Below, piece by piece: positions 55,216 to 64,000 of a stretch of 64,000 nt of DNA. Both the position numbers and the translations under genes were made by a program. The stretch lies in the NCBI GenBank assembly GCA_020809705.1, contig CP085825.1, forward strand, positions 1,922,001 to 1,986,000, in the 5' to 3' direction. Below the pieces are notes generated by a model that ran no database searches, had not been told where the DNA came from, and worked only from the letters and a program-made list of their open reading frames with translations. The DNA comes from Calonectria ilicicola. Taxonomy: Eukaryota > Ascomycota > Sordariomycetes > Hypocreales > Nectriaceae. Positions within the stretch are counted from its first letter, which is position 1. Each line of letters begins with the position of its first letter.

Positions 55216-58200
55216 TTTCTTCTTCTGTTGTCAATATATAAAAGTTGGTAGTCCTTTTTGGGTCAAGTAAAAGTAACAGGCCAAGGACAGGATGAAGAAG
55301 AGGTAGCTAGCTGTAGCTGGTGATGACGCCAAGGACGGCGAGGTCAGTCCGTCTAATATCCCGTGGCTGCGGGCGATATAGTCAAGGCTCCAGGTACGGC
55401 AGTCAAGTACCTTTTGCCAAGGCCAGCCTTGGGGCAAGAATAGGAAGGGCCGTAATCTTGCTAAGAAAAGAATAAAATAAAATAAGATGGCTGAAAGGGG
55501 AGGGATGTAGACAAAGGCCGAAATGAGCAAAAGAGTGGGCAGTCAAAGGGTATTAATGACGATGGGAGGGATTTCCCTGGTGTTAGTGTTAGTGGGCTCG
55601 ATGCAAGAAGGGTGACCCAGGACTTTTATTCCGAGGAGAGAGAGAGAGAGATGGCGGACGGGCTTTGTAACTCGAATGTGCCTCATCCCCCTCATCCCGC
55701 CGTGAAAACAGGATGAAGCACCGAAAACGCGATGATTGGCAGCATCGTTCGGATTGGATCGAGGGGAGAGCATGGTCAGGGACGTTGGATAGGGTTCAGA
55801 TGAGGGCAGCATCGCGCACGGTGATTCGTGAATCGCATCCAAGGCCGAGTCTGGATTAGCGACACTTGGGTATTTGGACTGGGCATCCCCATCCCCATCC
55901 CCCCCTTTCTGCGCTATATGCAGACGCCATCCATTTCCCAGAGCCCGGATCCTTGCGCTCCCAAGGGCGGGGGAAGCGCAAGCAGCTGTCCCAGATTACG
56001 CCTCCGACGCTTTCGCATGCATCACCCGATAATCGGCATATGCCATCCGTGGGTTTGTGGGTTGCCTGTTTGGGTAATGGTTGCGTGCCAGCAAATGCTA
56101 TCCGCCCGTGCTGCGGGGCTCTTAGGGGGAAACGGCATCTCTGCTTTCCCTGGACGGGCGCCGTTTTGTGTTATTTTTTTTTTTTTTTTACTTCTACAGT
56201 GGCTGGCCCTTTTTTTTTTACTGCACTCTTTAGCGTCTCTCGGGCCGCGATGCTGGTAACAAACACGGTAATACGAGAAGCGGGCCGATGAGCACCTAAA
56301 AAGACACACAGATAAGATGGGCAGAGCGATGCAGGCGTTCCGGATGGGCACATGTCGACTGGATTGCCATTTCCATGATGCGTTGCGAGCTACTTGCATT
56401 TATCCCATCGCTGGAACTGCAATTGAAACTGGGGGATGATACAAGCCTGCAAGGGTCGTGATTGGCCGCGGCCTGGGGGGAAAACCTCCGTTCCACGTGG
56501 GTCGTGATCAACGTCGCCAGAATAAGCCCGACGTGTAAGCCCAGGATTCAGCTGCGAAAATGGAGGGAGGCAAGAAGGACGAAAAAGAAAGCCAACGCGG
56601 GCATAAGGAAACACACATGATCAATCAGCCTAACTGTTGGTGTTTGCCTCTTCATCACCAACTCGACGTTTCAGATCCTGACGCCTTCAACATACTGCCC
56701 CCCTCCCGCCCAGAGCCTGGGCCTCCAAGACCGCCAATCCATGGAAGCTAGAGACCCGGACACCGTCGGTGGTCCGCCGCAGGAGTTCATGATGTTTCGT
56801 CTGAACTCATGCGCCAAGCAGTGACTCTGTACCGTAGCATTTTGCCTTGGCAGGGTCCTCGACCCAGGCTGTTGGCTGCTGGCTCCTCCCAGAATCCCTT
56901 GCACACGAGTCAAATTACACGACCGACCTGGTCTCCCGTGGCCCAGCCAACACACCGGTACCATGCGACAAGGAACCAGTTTGTGATATCCTATATTCCT
57001 CCCCCCCCCCCACAAAGCAATCCACCACCCACCGCCAAGCCTGGGGGAAAACAGATTGTAACAAAGCGTCCGGGCTATACCAAGCGTGTAAAACACAACA
57101 GCCTCTGTGCCGCGCCCCGGGCACCACAAAATGCTTGGGAGGGGGGCAGGCCAGCGCCTGGGTCCAGACGTGGTCCTGTCTCATCAGCTTTTGGGGGTGA
57201 GGGGGGACGGGGGGAGGAAACAACGGGAATGATACCCAAATAGGCAATTACTAGACCGGCAGAAGATGGCTGCGTGAGCGGATTTCAAAATGTCAATTGG
57301 TCCAAAAAGAAGGTCAGCCCTACTCTTTTACTCTCGGAGGAGGGAAGAGCCAGGACCGTCTCGGGGACGGAGTGGGGAGAACTTTCGGAGGGCACGGTGT
57401 CGGCGGGACCCTTGAAAAAAGGCCAGACAGAGCATCGAGCGAGGAGTGGCGGCGAACCCAGCGTCCGGCCGAATGAGAGCGCGGGAGAGGAACGGACCAA
57501 GTCGTGAATGAAGCCAAACTAGTCAGCTCGGTGATTTTCCCGAGCGGTTGCACGTACGACATTGGTCGTGGGAATAATTCACAGGATCATGTGGCGGCCG
57601 AGCCCGACCTCTTGCGGGCTGAAGCACTGCGGGTATTGTGGTACGTGGACCCCATGGAAAGGTGCATTCACAATGGCGGCAGATTTTCGATTGGATGCAG
57701 ATATCGCGAGTAGCTGAAGTCTCTTGTGGGTTTTTTCTCGAAATATGGTCGTCGGTGAACCCATCGCGGCATATCGCCAAAAGCGATCGCTACCATGCCT
57801 TCTATAAGAGATTGTAGGAGCGTGATATGAGCACGCAATCTATCGACAATCAGTACAAACCCTCAATTACAATAAAAAACAAACCAACGAGGGTTTCCCC
57901 AATTGGAGCAACGTGAAACGTAACCCCAATACTTGGCTCCAATACACGCACCTCGTCACCAACAGTGACAGGTCAGCCAAAACAAGCCCAACGCACACAT
58001 CACAAGACTTCAGGTTGGCGCCAAGAGACGACGGAGGATTTATTGACAGCTGCGCGGGGACTCGCGGCAGACTGGTCCTCCTCTCGGCAAATGCATCACC
58101 TGCAGCTGGGCTCCAGGACAGGGTGTGCTGTCAAGCCGAACCGAGCCAGGCCAACCACAGCTTGTATTCGCCTGGGAGCGTGAGCATCTTGGCCCCGTGG

Positions 58201-58805
58201 AGAAGACCCTTTGCCGGGTGGCTTGGCGGCTGTGGCTTTTTCCCTAGTGCATGCATGAAGGCTGAGACGCTGCCAGTCGCGTGAGACAATGACGCGGTGA
58301 TGATGTTGGCCCAGAGAGTCGAGACCGACACCGCCAAAAAGAGCAAAAAAATAGTCAAAAAATAAATAAAAGCTAAGAGAAATATCCATAAAAATAGAAC
58401 CCATGACGTTTATTACCACCCCCAAAGAGGAATAAACTAACGTTAACTGCTGACATTGTCATGGGAGAAAAATATTCGGATTGGGAAAATGACAGGTATG
58501 ATTGATAGTGGGGTTGTCGTCTACGATGAAGAACAAGCGATGCTCAAAGCAGAATAGCAACACCACAACCATAAAGCATCAATTCTTGTTCAAATTTTCT
58601 TGAAACATCGGATCCGTAGATAGTTACATTCTTATGCTTCATTGACTAGATCGCGAAACATCTTGTAATATTCACCGTCACATACATATTTTGGTGTCAG
58701 TGACAACGCATCAGCGACGAAATGGCAACACCAAGATTCTCAGATTGCAATTTGATCCCACGTCCTGCCAGCTGAATGCCGGCTTTTCAAACACACACTA
58801 AGGCC
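55216..58805. other. 3.6 kb region without a supported gene
   Basis: Open frames here are short, overlap on both strands and show no family. There are homopolymer tracts: T runs near 56168-56220, C runs near 57000-57010, and AG repeats at about 55635-55652. The left end is the promoter of the hydrolase. Nothing else can be assigned. Confidence 0.45.
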
Positions 58806-59243
58806 TTAATTTCCTTCTTTAGCCCTTTTTTCAACGTCCTCCATTAGCTTCCTCTCTCGCTCTTTCAGGTCCTCCGTCATGTTGTCGCCAAAGTCATCCA
58901 TCTCCGCAATCCTGCGCATGACAACCTCGCCCTCCTTGAACGGGATCTTCTTGGCCCAGTACAGCGCTTCGTCTGCATCCTTGGTCTTAAGGATCCACCA
59001 GCCGCACACGTGAGTCTCCTTCTCGACGTCAAATGGCCCCTTGGTCACCTCTGCGGGGGATGATGCTGAATACTTGATGCGGTAACCATCGACAGCGGTC
59101 GGGCGAAGTCCGTCCCCGCCAATCATGACGCCGGCTTTGTTCATTTCTTCGTTGAAGGCAGCCATCTCCTCAAAAGTTTCTGGGGCGGGCACGTTGGATT
59201 CGGCTTGTGGAGAAGCCTTGATGAGTAGTATGTAGCGAGGCAT
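58806..59243 (-). CDS. YCII/DGPF-domain protein
   Basis: A single frame of 145 residues from MPRYILLIKASPQAE. The pattern MKYxLLI, MAAFNEEMNKAGVMIGGDGLRPTA, KGPFDVEKETHVCGWWILKTKDADEALYWAKKIPF and VVMRRIAEMDDF is that of the DGPFAETKE/YCII-related family. This is a small dimeric ferredoxin-like fold, common in bacteria next to ECF sigma factors and also found in moulds. KGPFD corresponds to the family's DGPF motif. No enzymatic role is established for fungal members. The C-terminal 25 residues form a charged helix. A TATA box lies about 155 bp upstream. Bacterial origin of the family in fungi is possible, but base composition here is like the neighbours. Confidence 0.93.
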   Translation of the reverse strand: MPRYILLIKASPQAESNVPAPETFEEMAAFNEEMNKAGVMIGGDGLRPTAVDGYRIKYSASSPAEVTKGPFDVEKETHVCGWWILKTKDADEALYWAKKIPFKEGEVVMRRIAEMDDFGDNMTEDLKERERKLMEDVEKRAKEGN

Positions 59244-59396
59244 GGTGACGTGGCTGTGTTTAGAGAGGAATGCCGAGCGATCAATCGAAGTGCAGAGATT
59301 GAGGGATCAATGAATGATTTAATATGGAGCAATTGATGTTGTTTCAGTGGTGTTGTATGTCGTCGTCGCCGGCCTCGAAGAGAGCTGTCGAAGCCC

Positions 59397-59402
59397 TTTA
59401 TA
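59397..59402 (-). promoter_or_regulatory. TATA box of the YCII-like gene
   Basis: TATAAA on the minus strand about 154 bp upstream of the ATG at 59243. Confidence 0.5.
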
Positions 59403-59793
59403 TCTGTTGCAGAACTTGGACTGATTACTGATATTCACGTTGATGTGTATTTTTTCACCATCGAAATCCTCCAGGTTTGACACATTTGGCGTGATACCAA
59501 GCCTTCTGCCTGGCCTGCGACAGGCCATCAATTAGGCAGACTGTGCAGTAGTATCATTTGCGCAAGACGTTAGTGGTTACCCCTCCTCACTGTGGCGTTC
59601 ACGGTCATCGTCGGCAAGTCAATGCCATTCGTTCGCTGAAACAACAGCCGGTCATGCACTTGAGCATCCGTGTTTAACAAAAAACCTAAATTGTGCAGAT
59701 CAATTTCCTTTCAGAGCACGAGAATACTCTTATCGTGCGTGTGGACAATGAGAGTACTTTTTCACGACTGGAGATGGGTTTAGCTTAGTCTGT

Positions 59794-59814
59794 GAGCTGG
59801 GAGCTGGGAGCTGG
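59794..59814 (+). repeat. Three tandem GAGCTGG units
   Basis: A perfect 7-base unit repeated three times. Confidence 0.7.
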
Positions 59815-60281
59815 GATAAATTTATACCACCGAGCACGGTTGCATAATTAATTAATGCACTTAATGAACGTTCTGGTGAGTCTTGAGCAGATTACTGAGC
59901 CAATTGAATGCGTCACCATTGATGGTCTAAGCAATACGCGTGTTGCAGCGCAATTGCTCTGTTTTGGTGAGAGGCACCCAAGCTGTAAATGAACGTGCCT
60001 CGAAAATTATCCCGGGTAAGTTACGAAACTTCGCGATATAGATCTTATGACTTTTTCTTGTACATTCGGCGTTGAAGCATTTTGCAGGAGTGTCATGTCT
60101 ACACGAAAGTAGCTGGAAATAAACCTAGAGTTTTATTCATCTCGCATAGTATCAGGCTCTGTGACAGTTGGCGTAAGAGTTGTAATAAATCAATAAAACA
60201 AGAATGAATTGGCAATCATCACACAGGTATCTCACAATGGTCTTTAACGGCGTATCTCATAATTTTACTAGAATTTATGGC

Positions 60282-61168
60282 CTAAAAATACAAGTTCGGC
60301 CTTCGGTTCCCCAGTTCTTCTGCCTTGCCCTCGCTAGACCCAGTATTCACCTCCCATGACGCTTCGAGCATGGGGTCGGTGTTTGCGCTCAAGTTGGTGC
60401 TCGGCTCGGACATTTCAGTCTGAGGATCCAGATTTTGCGCCACATTCTGAGCGGGTAAATCTGGGACTGGGACTGGGATGGTTATTCGGTTGTAGCTCCC
60501 AGTCGGCCACGGCGTGCTTGTAGGGGGCAGAGGCTCGCCAGGACCACTGGCAATGCTGGCTGGACTTGGGCCAACTCGGTGGTGGTGCCATTTTCTTATG
60601 TCATTCATAGTTTTCAGCGGCAAGTCGTCCCATTCTTTTATTCGGTCGGCTTTGCTCTGGCCGGAAGGCTGAATTGGGTTGGAGTCATCAAAGGTACCCT
60701 GGTCGAGATACTGGAGGAGGCGGTGCAATGCATCCTCGGTTTCGGACAGACGGGCTTCCAGGCGATTGATGAAGCCAATAGGAATGCCGCTGTAAGATTA
60801 AAATGTCAGAATCCGGTAAATCGCCAGGGGAAAAAGGTCAGGGTGCGAATACCGCTTATTCTGTTCGGGATAGTGGCAATTGGATGGGTCGTGACTGCAT
60901 TGAAGACAATGGGGCCTGTATAAGACATACAGCGTTAGACGGCTTCACAACAGCACTTATGCTATGAACAGGGAAAAACCAACAGCTGCCGGTCACACTA
61001 GATAAGTAAGACGGGTATTATTAGCCCTGTGGCACCAAAAGATGGGTCTCGCTGCTGAGACCTGTGGGGATATCATCTCACCTTTCGCTTCCTTTGTCGG
61101 CAGTGGCTGCAGGCAATTGGATTCAGAGGCCTACCAGGCTCTTCTCCAACTGTCTCATGGTCGGCCAT
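60282..61168 (-). CDS. Short Zn2Cys6 DNA-binding protein (no regulatory domain)
   Basis: Model: exons 61168-61082, 60997-60984 (14 bases), 60915-60853 and 60789-60282, 223 residues. Splicing rebuilds a perfect zinc cluster: CSHCRQRKRK, then CDRQ from the micro-exon, then LPHCLQCSHDPSNC, i.e. C-x2-C-x6-C-x6-C-x2-C-x6-C. After it come NKRGIPIGFINRLEARLSETEDALHRLLQYL, the usual linker and coiled-coil dimerisation region, and a segment IKEWDDLPLKTMNDIRKWHHHR. The rest is Pro/Ser-rich and ends PNLYF. There is no middle homology region, which most full-length regulators of this class have. It is divergently transcribed, 244 bp away, from a gene encoding just such a region without a zinc cluster. 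It presumably binds DNA as a dimer in the nucleus and could repress or recruit a partner. Confidence 0.86.
60984..60997 (-). other. 14-base micro-exon inside the zinc cluster
   Basis: Codes for CDRQ plus two bases of the next Leu codon. It is flanked by acceptor TATCTAG and donor GTTGGT. Without it the third cluster Cys is missing and the frame is lost. Confidence 0.8.
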
Positions 61169-61412
61169 ACGAACTTGCGCTGCGAGCCAAGCCTTGGGGT
61201 GCGAATGCTCTTGCAATAAGCCAGGTTGGGGAATGCCGCACTTGAACAGTAGCGAGGCCCCACCGGCCGACGCCAGGGAAAACCCCGCCCCCGGACCTTT
61301 CATAGTCCGCTCATGTCACCTCGGACGCCCTCGGACGGACGCGACGACAGCTTGCCCTGTCCAGTCCAGATAACCACCTCCGGCATATGGCTCCACGTCG
61401 AGCCTCAGAGAC
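61169..61412. promoter_or_regulatory. Divergent promoter of the two regulator genes
   Basis: 244 bp between the start codons. It contains CGG triplets and a CGGACGCCCTCGGACGG stretch (about 61322-61338), of the kind Zn2Cys6 proteins often bind, so autoregulation is possible. Confidence 0.4.
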
Positions 61413-63700
61413 ATGGCCACTAATCAGTCGCCCTTGAGTGCCTCCGACTTTGCTTCATGCTCGACGCCTGGATATCCAGCCGAGTTCCGAAAGCGGAAGC
61501 GATCCGTCTCAGCCTCACAGCCGCCTCGTGAGTATGGGTTGATGCGAGACACGGGCGAGCACGATGTTGCTCGCTTCGTTGGAAGTGGCAGCGGCATTCA
61601 CTACATACGGGCTGTTTACTTGAGGCTGGCCCGCAGGTCTGCCTCGAGAACCACACAAGCAACCACCATCAACACGCTCGTCCCTGGAGAGGATGACCAA
61701 CTCAGGGAGTCTGTCTCAGACACTTCTGACCGCGAGAAGCTTCTTTGGAAACCAAACGAGGTTTTCACGGCCCCTCTCGCAGGCAATCTCCCTCCGACCT
61801 TTGAGGATTTAGTTGAGTGGTCCAAGAGTTTTTTCGAGTCTTGGCATCCCGTGTTGCCATTCCTACACGGCCCCGATGTCCTACGCATCTTTGAAGTTGC
61901 GTCCTCTCGAGGGGTTGGCTCCATTAACCCTTTGGATTACACCATCCTGAGATCAGTGCTTTCAATCTCCCTAGCAGATAGTCGCCAAGGAGCGGCTTTG
62001 GCCAAGCCAATCCCTTCATACCTTGTGTTCCAGAGCATTGAAGAAGCCGTGACGAGTTCTCAATTCGCACTCAGTCAACCAGCATCCATCCGAGCGACAC
62101 AGACAGCCCTTGCTATCCAGCTATTTCTTATTTCAATGCTTCGTCTCAATGCTGCATCTCGCTTGGGCGGCTTGATTGTCCGAATGGCCTTTCACCTCGG
62201 TCTTCATCGATGCCCTACCCGATTCCCCTTTTTCACGCCTGCGGAAGCTTCACTTCGTCGTCGCGTGTTTTGGTGCATCTACATCCTAGAGAGGTTTCTC
62301 TGCCAGGCTCTCGGGCTACCCCTGGATATTCATGACGACGACTTGGATGTTTGTTATCCAGGCGAAGAACGCCACACCAGCCCCAACCACCCGCCCGAGG
62401 GAGTTGAAAGACTCCAATTGCTCATGTTTCTCGCCAAACACGCCAGGATCCGTGGGCTTATTCTTGAGCTCAGGAATAAATCTGTTCCCAAACGACAAGA
62501 TACCGCCGATCGAACAGCCACTGTTCATACAGAGCTAGCCAAATGGGCCAACGAAATACAAGACATGGTAGAAGAGGATGATGATCCGGACACTTTGGAT
62601 GACCCTGAGACAGCGGGTCATCCAAGGCTCTCCCCCAGCCACCGTCTGATGCTTCTTGTTCTCAAGCACGAATCTACGATTTGTTTGAACCGGCCAGGTT
62701 TAACATCTGAACCATCATCAATATCCTATTCATCCGCTTTTCAGTCGTGCATATCGGCAGCAAAGTCTATATGCATACTGTTCAAGAAACACAAAAGACA
62801 GCATAGGTTAAAAACAGGCGAGTCTGGAAAACGACTGGCCGTGCCTCTTCTCTGGCCATCATTCACATGGTCCATTTGGATTAGCACTTTTGTCCTAGTG
62901 CATGCCGCTTTCGAGAGCCAGGTTCCACTGGACAGCTCTTTAAGGTAATTTTGGCCATCTTGCTTGCTCCGTTGTCAGTGACAATTCTAATTTGACCGTG
63001 AAGACATGCCATGGCTGGAAAAGAAATATTGAGCCACTTAGCTACTCGAGAAACATCATGGCCAGAATATTGTTTAGAAGCCATCGACGAACTGATATCT
63101 GCAGTGCAGGAGCTCTCTCGCACTCCTTCAACCCGGAATTCACCGACAACATTACCTGGTCCTCAAGTCCATTTTGGCAGCGGTACGAATCAGCCCACAT
63201 CTCAGGGGCAGGATAGAACCTCGTCGCCTAATAAGCGAATTGAGACAGCTGCAAACTGGACTACATCGACCGGGGGCATGGAAGCTGATGGTGTCACAGA
63301 AGTTGCGGGTCACGATGGAAACATCGGAGACATGAATCAAGAAACCAGTTTGCAAGTTCAAAGTGCAGCCCCATCGTCTGGAAACAGAATGCAACAGAAC
63401 TCGTTCCACCCGCGCAGGTCACCGCGAGACCAAGCAAGAGTGGCTACTGGCGTCAGTTACGACATGAACACTCCTGCTAGCAATCGAACTGGTCTTGTAC
63501 ATTCACAACAACCTTCTGCTTTGAACATGGCACCGGATATGCCAGAAGGCAACGTTGATAACGGACTTTTAGAGGGCCAAGAGTCGATGATGTGGTATGA
63601 CCAGTTATTTGCTAGCTCATTCAGCGCCATTGATAACCCATTTCTCGTTGCCGCTGAGTTTGATGCTTCCATAGATCCCACATGGAATTATTTGCGTTAA
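61413..63700 (+). CDS. Fungal transcription-factor middle-homology-region protein lacking a zinc cluster
   Basis: Model: exons 61413-62944 and 63004-63700, 742 residues; the 59 bp intron joins DSSLR to HAMAGKEIL. From residue 1 to about 45 it is basic and disordered (FRKRKRSVS). FVGSGSGIHYIRAVYLRLARR follows, as found after the linker in Zn2Cys6 regulators. The fungal-specific transcription factor domain comes next: WHPVLPFLHGPDVLRIFEVAS, ALAIQLFLISMLRLNAASRLGGLIVRMAFHLGLHRCP, EASLRRRVFWCIYILERFLCQALGLPLDIHDDDLDV. After the intron, TSWPEYCLEAIDELISAV matches the family end, then a Gln/Ser/Asn-rich tail. No Cys6 cluster precedes the start; the nearest is on the opposite strand in the divergent gene. 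It may act as a co-regulator of that protein, or be half of a rearranged gene. Target genes unknown. Confidence 0.9.
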
Positions 63701-64000
63701 GGCTGATGGTAGCATTGATTGTAACTATAAATAAAATTAATTTTGTACTTTTATTAATTCTTGAAAAATCAACATATTCTGATATTGGGCGTCAGATCAG
63801 CAACCGTGTGCATGTTCTGGAACGCTGCATTAGTGCCGAATCTTGGATTTGTGAAAACCCCGGTGACAGTGGATCATGACGATATACAAGAAACACATTA
63901 AATACAAGCAAGCAAGCTAGCAGATCCGGGAGGGGCCGAAGGAAATCTGGGGAAATTGTGACTCCACGATCCAAAATCTCGGATCTCAATTATTGTTTAT
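63701..64000. other. 3' flank of the regulator gene, window end
   Basis: Contains an AATAAAATTAA polyadenylation-type sequence near 63729-63740. No gene seen. Confidence 0.5.

Larger units (their letters stand above)
59244..60281. other. Intergenic region with a short tandem repeat
   Basis: Promoter of the YCII-like gene on the left and 3' flank of the Zn2Cys6 gene on the right. Three tandem GAGCTGG units lie at 59794-59814. No gene seen. Confidence 0.5.

Overview
The window reads as chromosomal DNA of a filamentous ascomycete (Pezizomycotina, most likely a Sordariomycete). The coding genes carry short introns of about 50-100 bp with GT...AG ends and CTAAC/CTGAC-like branch sites. The families present are typical of moulds: CRH-type GH16, pectin lyase, SAT4/Pth11-type membrane protein, HET domain, NB-ARC/TPR receptor, WSC wall protein and Zn2Cys6 regulators. 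I saw no rRNA, tRNA, CRISPR array or intact transposon.

Layout. 0-19 kb (metabolic and surface functions): a low-complexity Pro/Gly/Ser protein, an AKR-type aldo/keto reductase, a small three-helix membrane protein on the minus strand, a GH16 CRH-like cell-wall transglycosylase, a damaged-looking SAT4-type membrane protein, a zinc-free MDR reductase, a secreted pectin lyase and a DUF300/OSTalpha-type seven-helix membrane protein. 19.3-34.6 kb (self/non-self recognition island): a helical effector with two C-terminal 19-residue repeats, divergently transcribed from a 1239-residue NB-ARC/TPR NLR that carries one copy of the same repeat at its N-terminus; then a Vps4-like AAA ATPase with an unusual N-terminal region, a HET-domain protein, and a HeLo-like/ankyrin protein with a possible frame break. 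38-43 kb: a BCS1-type AAA ATPase and a WSC-domain, repeat-rich wall protein. 48.8-55.2 kb: HMG-CoA synthase convergent with a DHCR24-like sterol reductase, followed by an HSL-type alpha/beta hydrolase. 58.8-63.7 kb: a YCII-like protein and a divergent pair made of a Zn2Cys6-only protein and a protein with only the fungal transcription-factor middle homology region.

The most interesting system is the divergent pair at 19.3-24.7 kb. Its architecture matches fungal amyloid signalling (HET-S/NWD2, HELLP/PNT1): the receptor would template its N-terminal motif onto the two C-terminal motifs of a membrane-active, cell-death effector. The three motifs share spacing exactly (Y..N.G...[AS].V.N.P) and may be a motif family I cannot name. 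The neighbouring HET, AAA and ankyrin genes suggest an incompatibility or immune cluster. Large gene-free stretches lie at 34.6-38.3, 42.9-48.8 and 55.2-58.8 kb. Exon boundaries are read by eye from splice signals, frame and family resemblance; no search was run.
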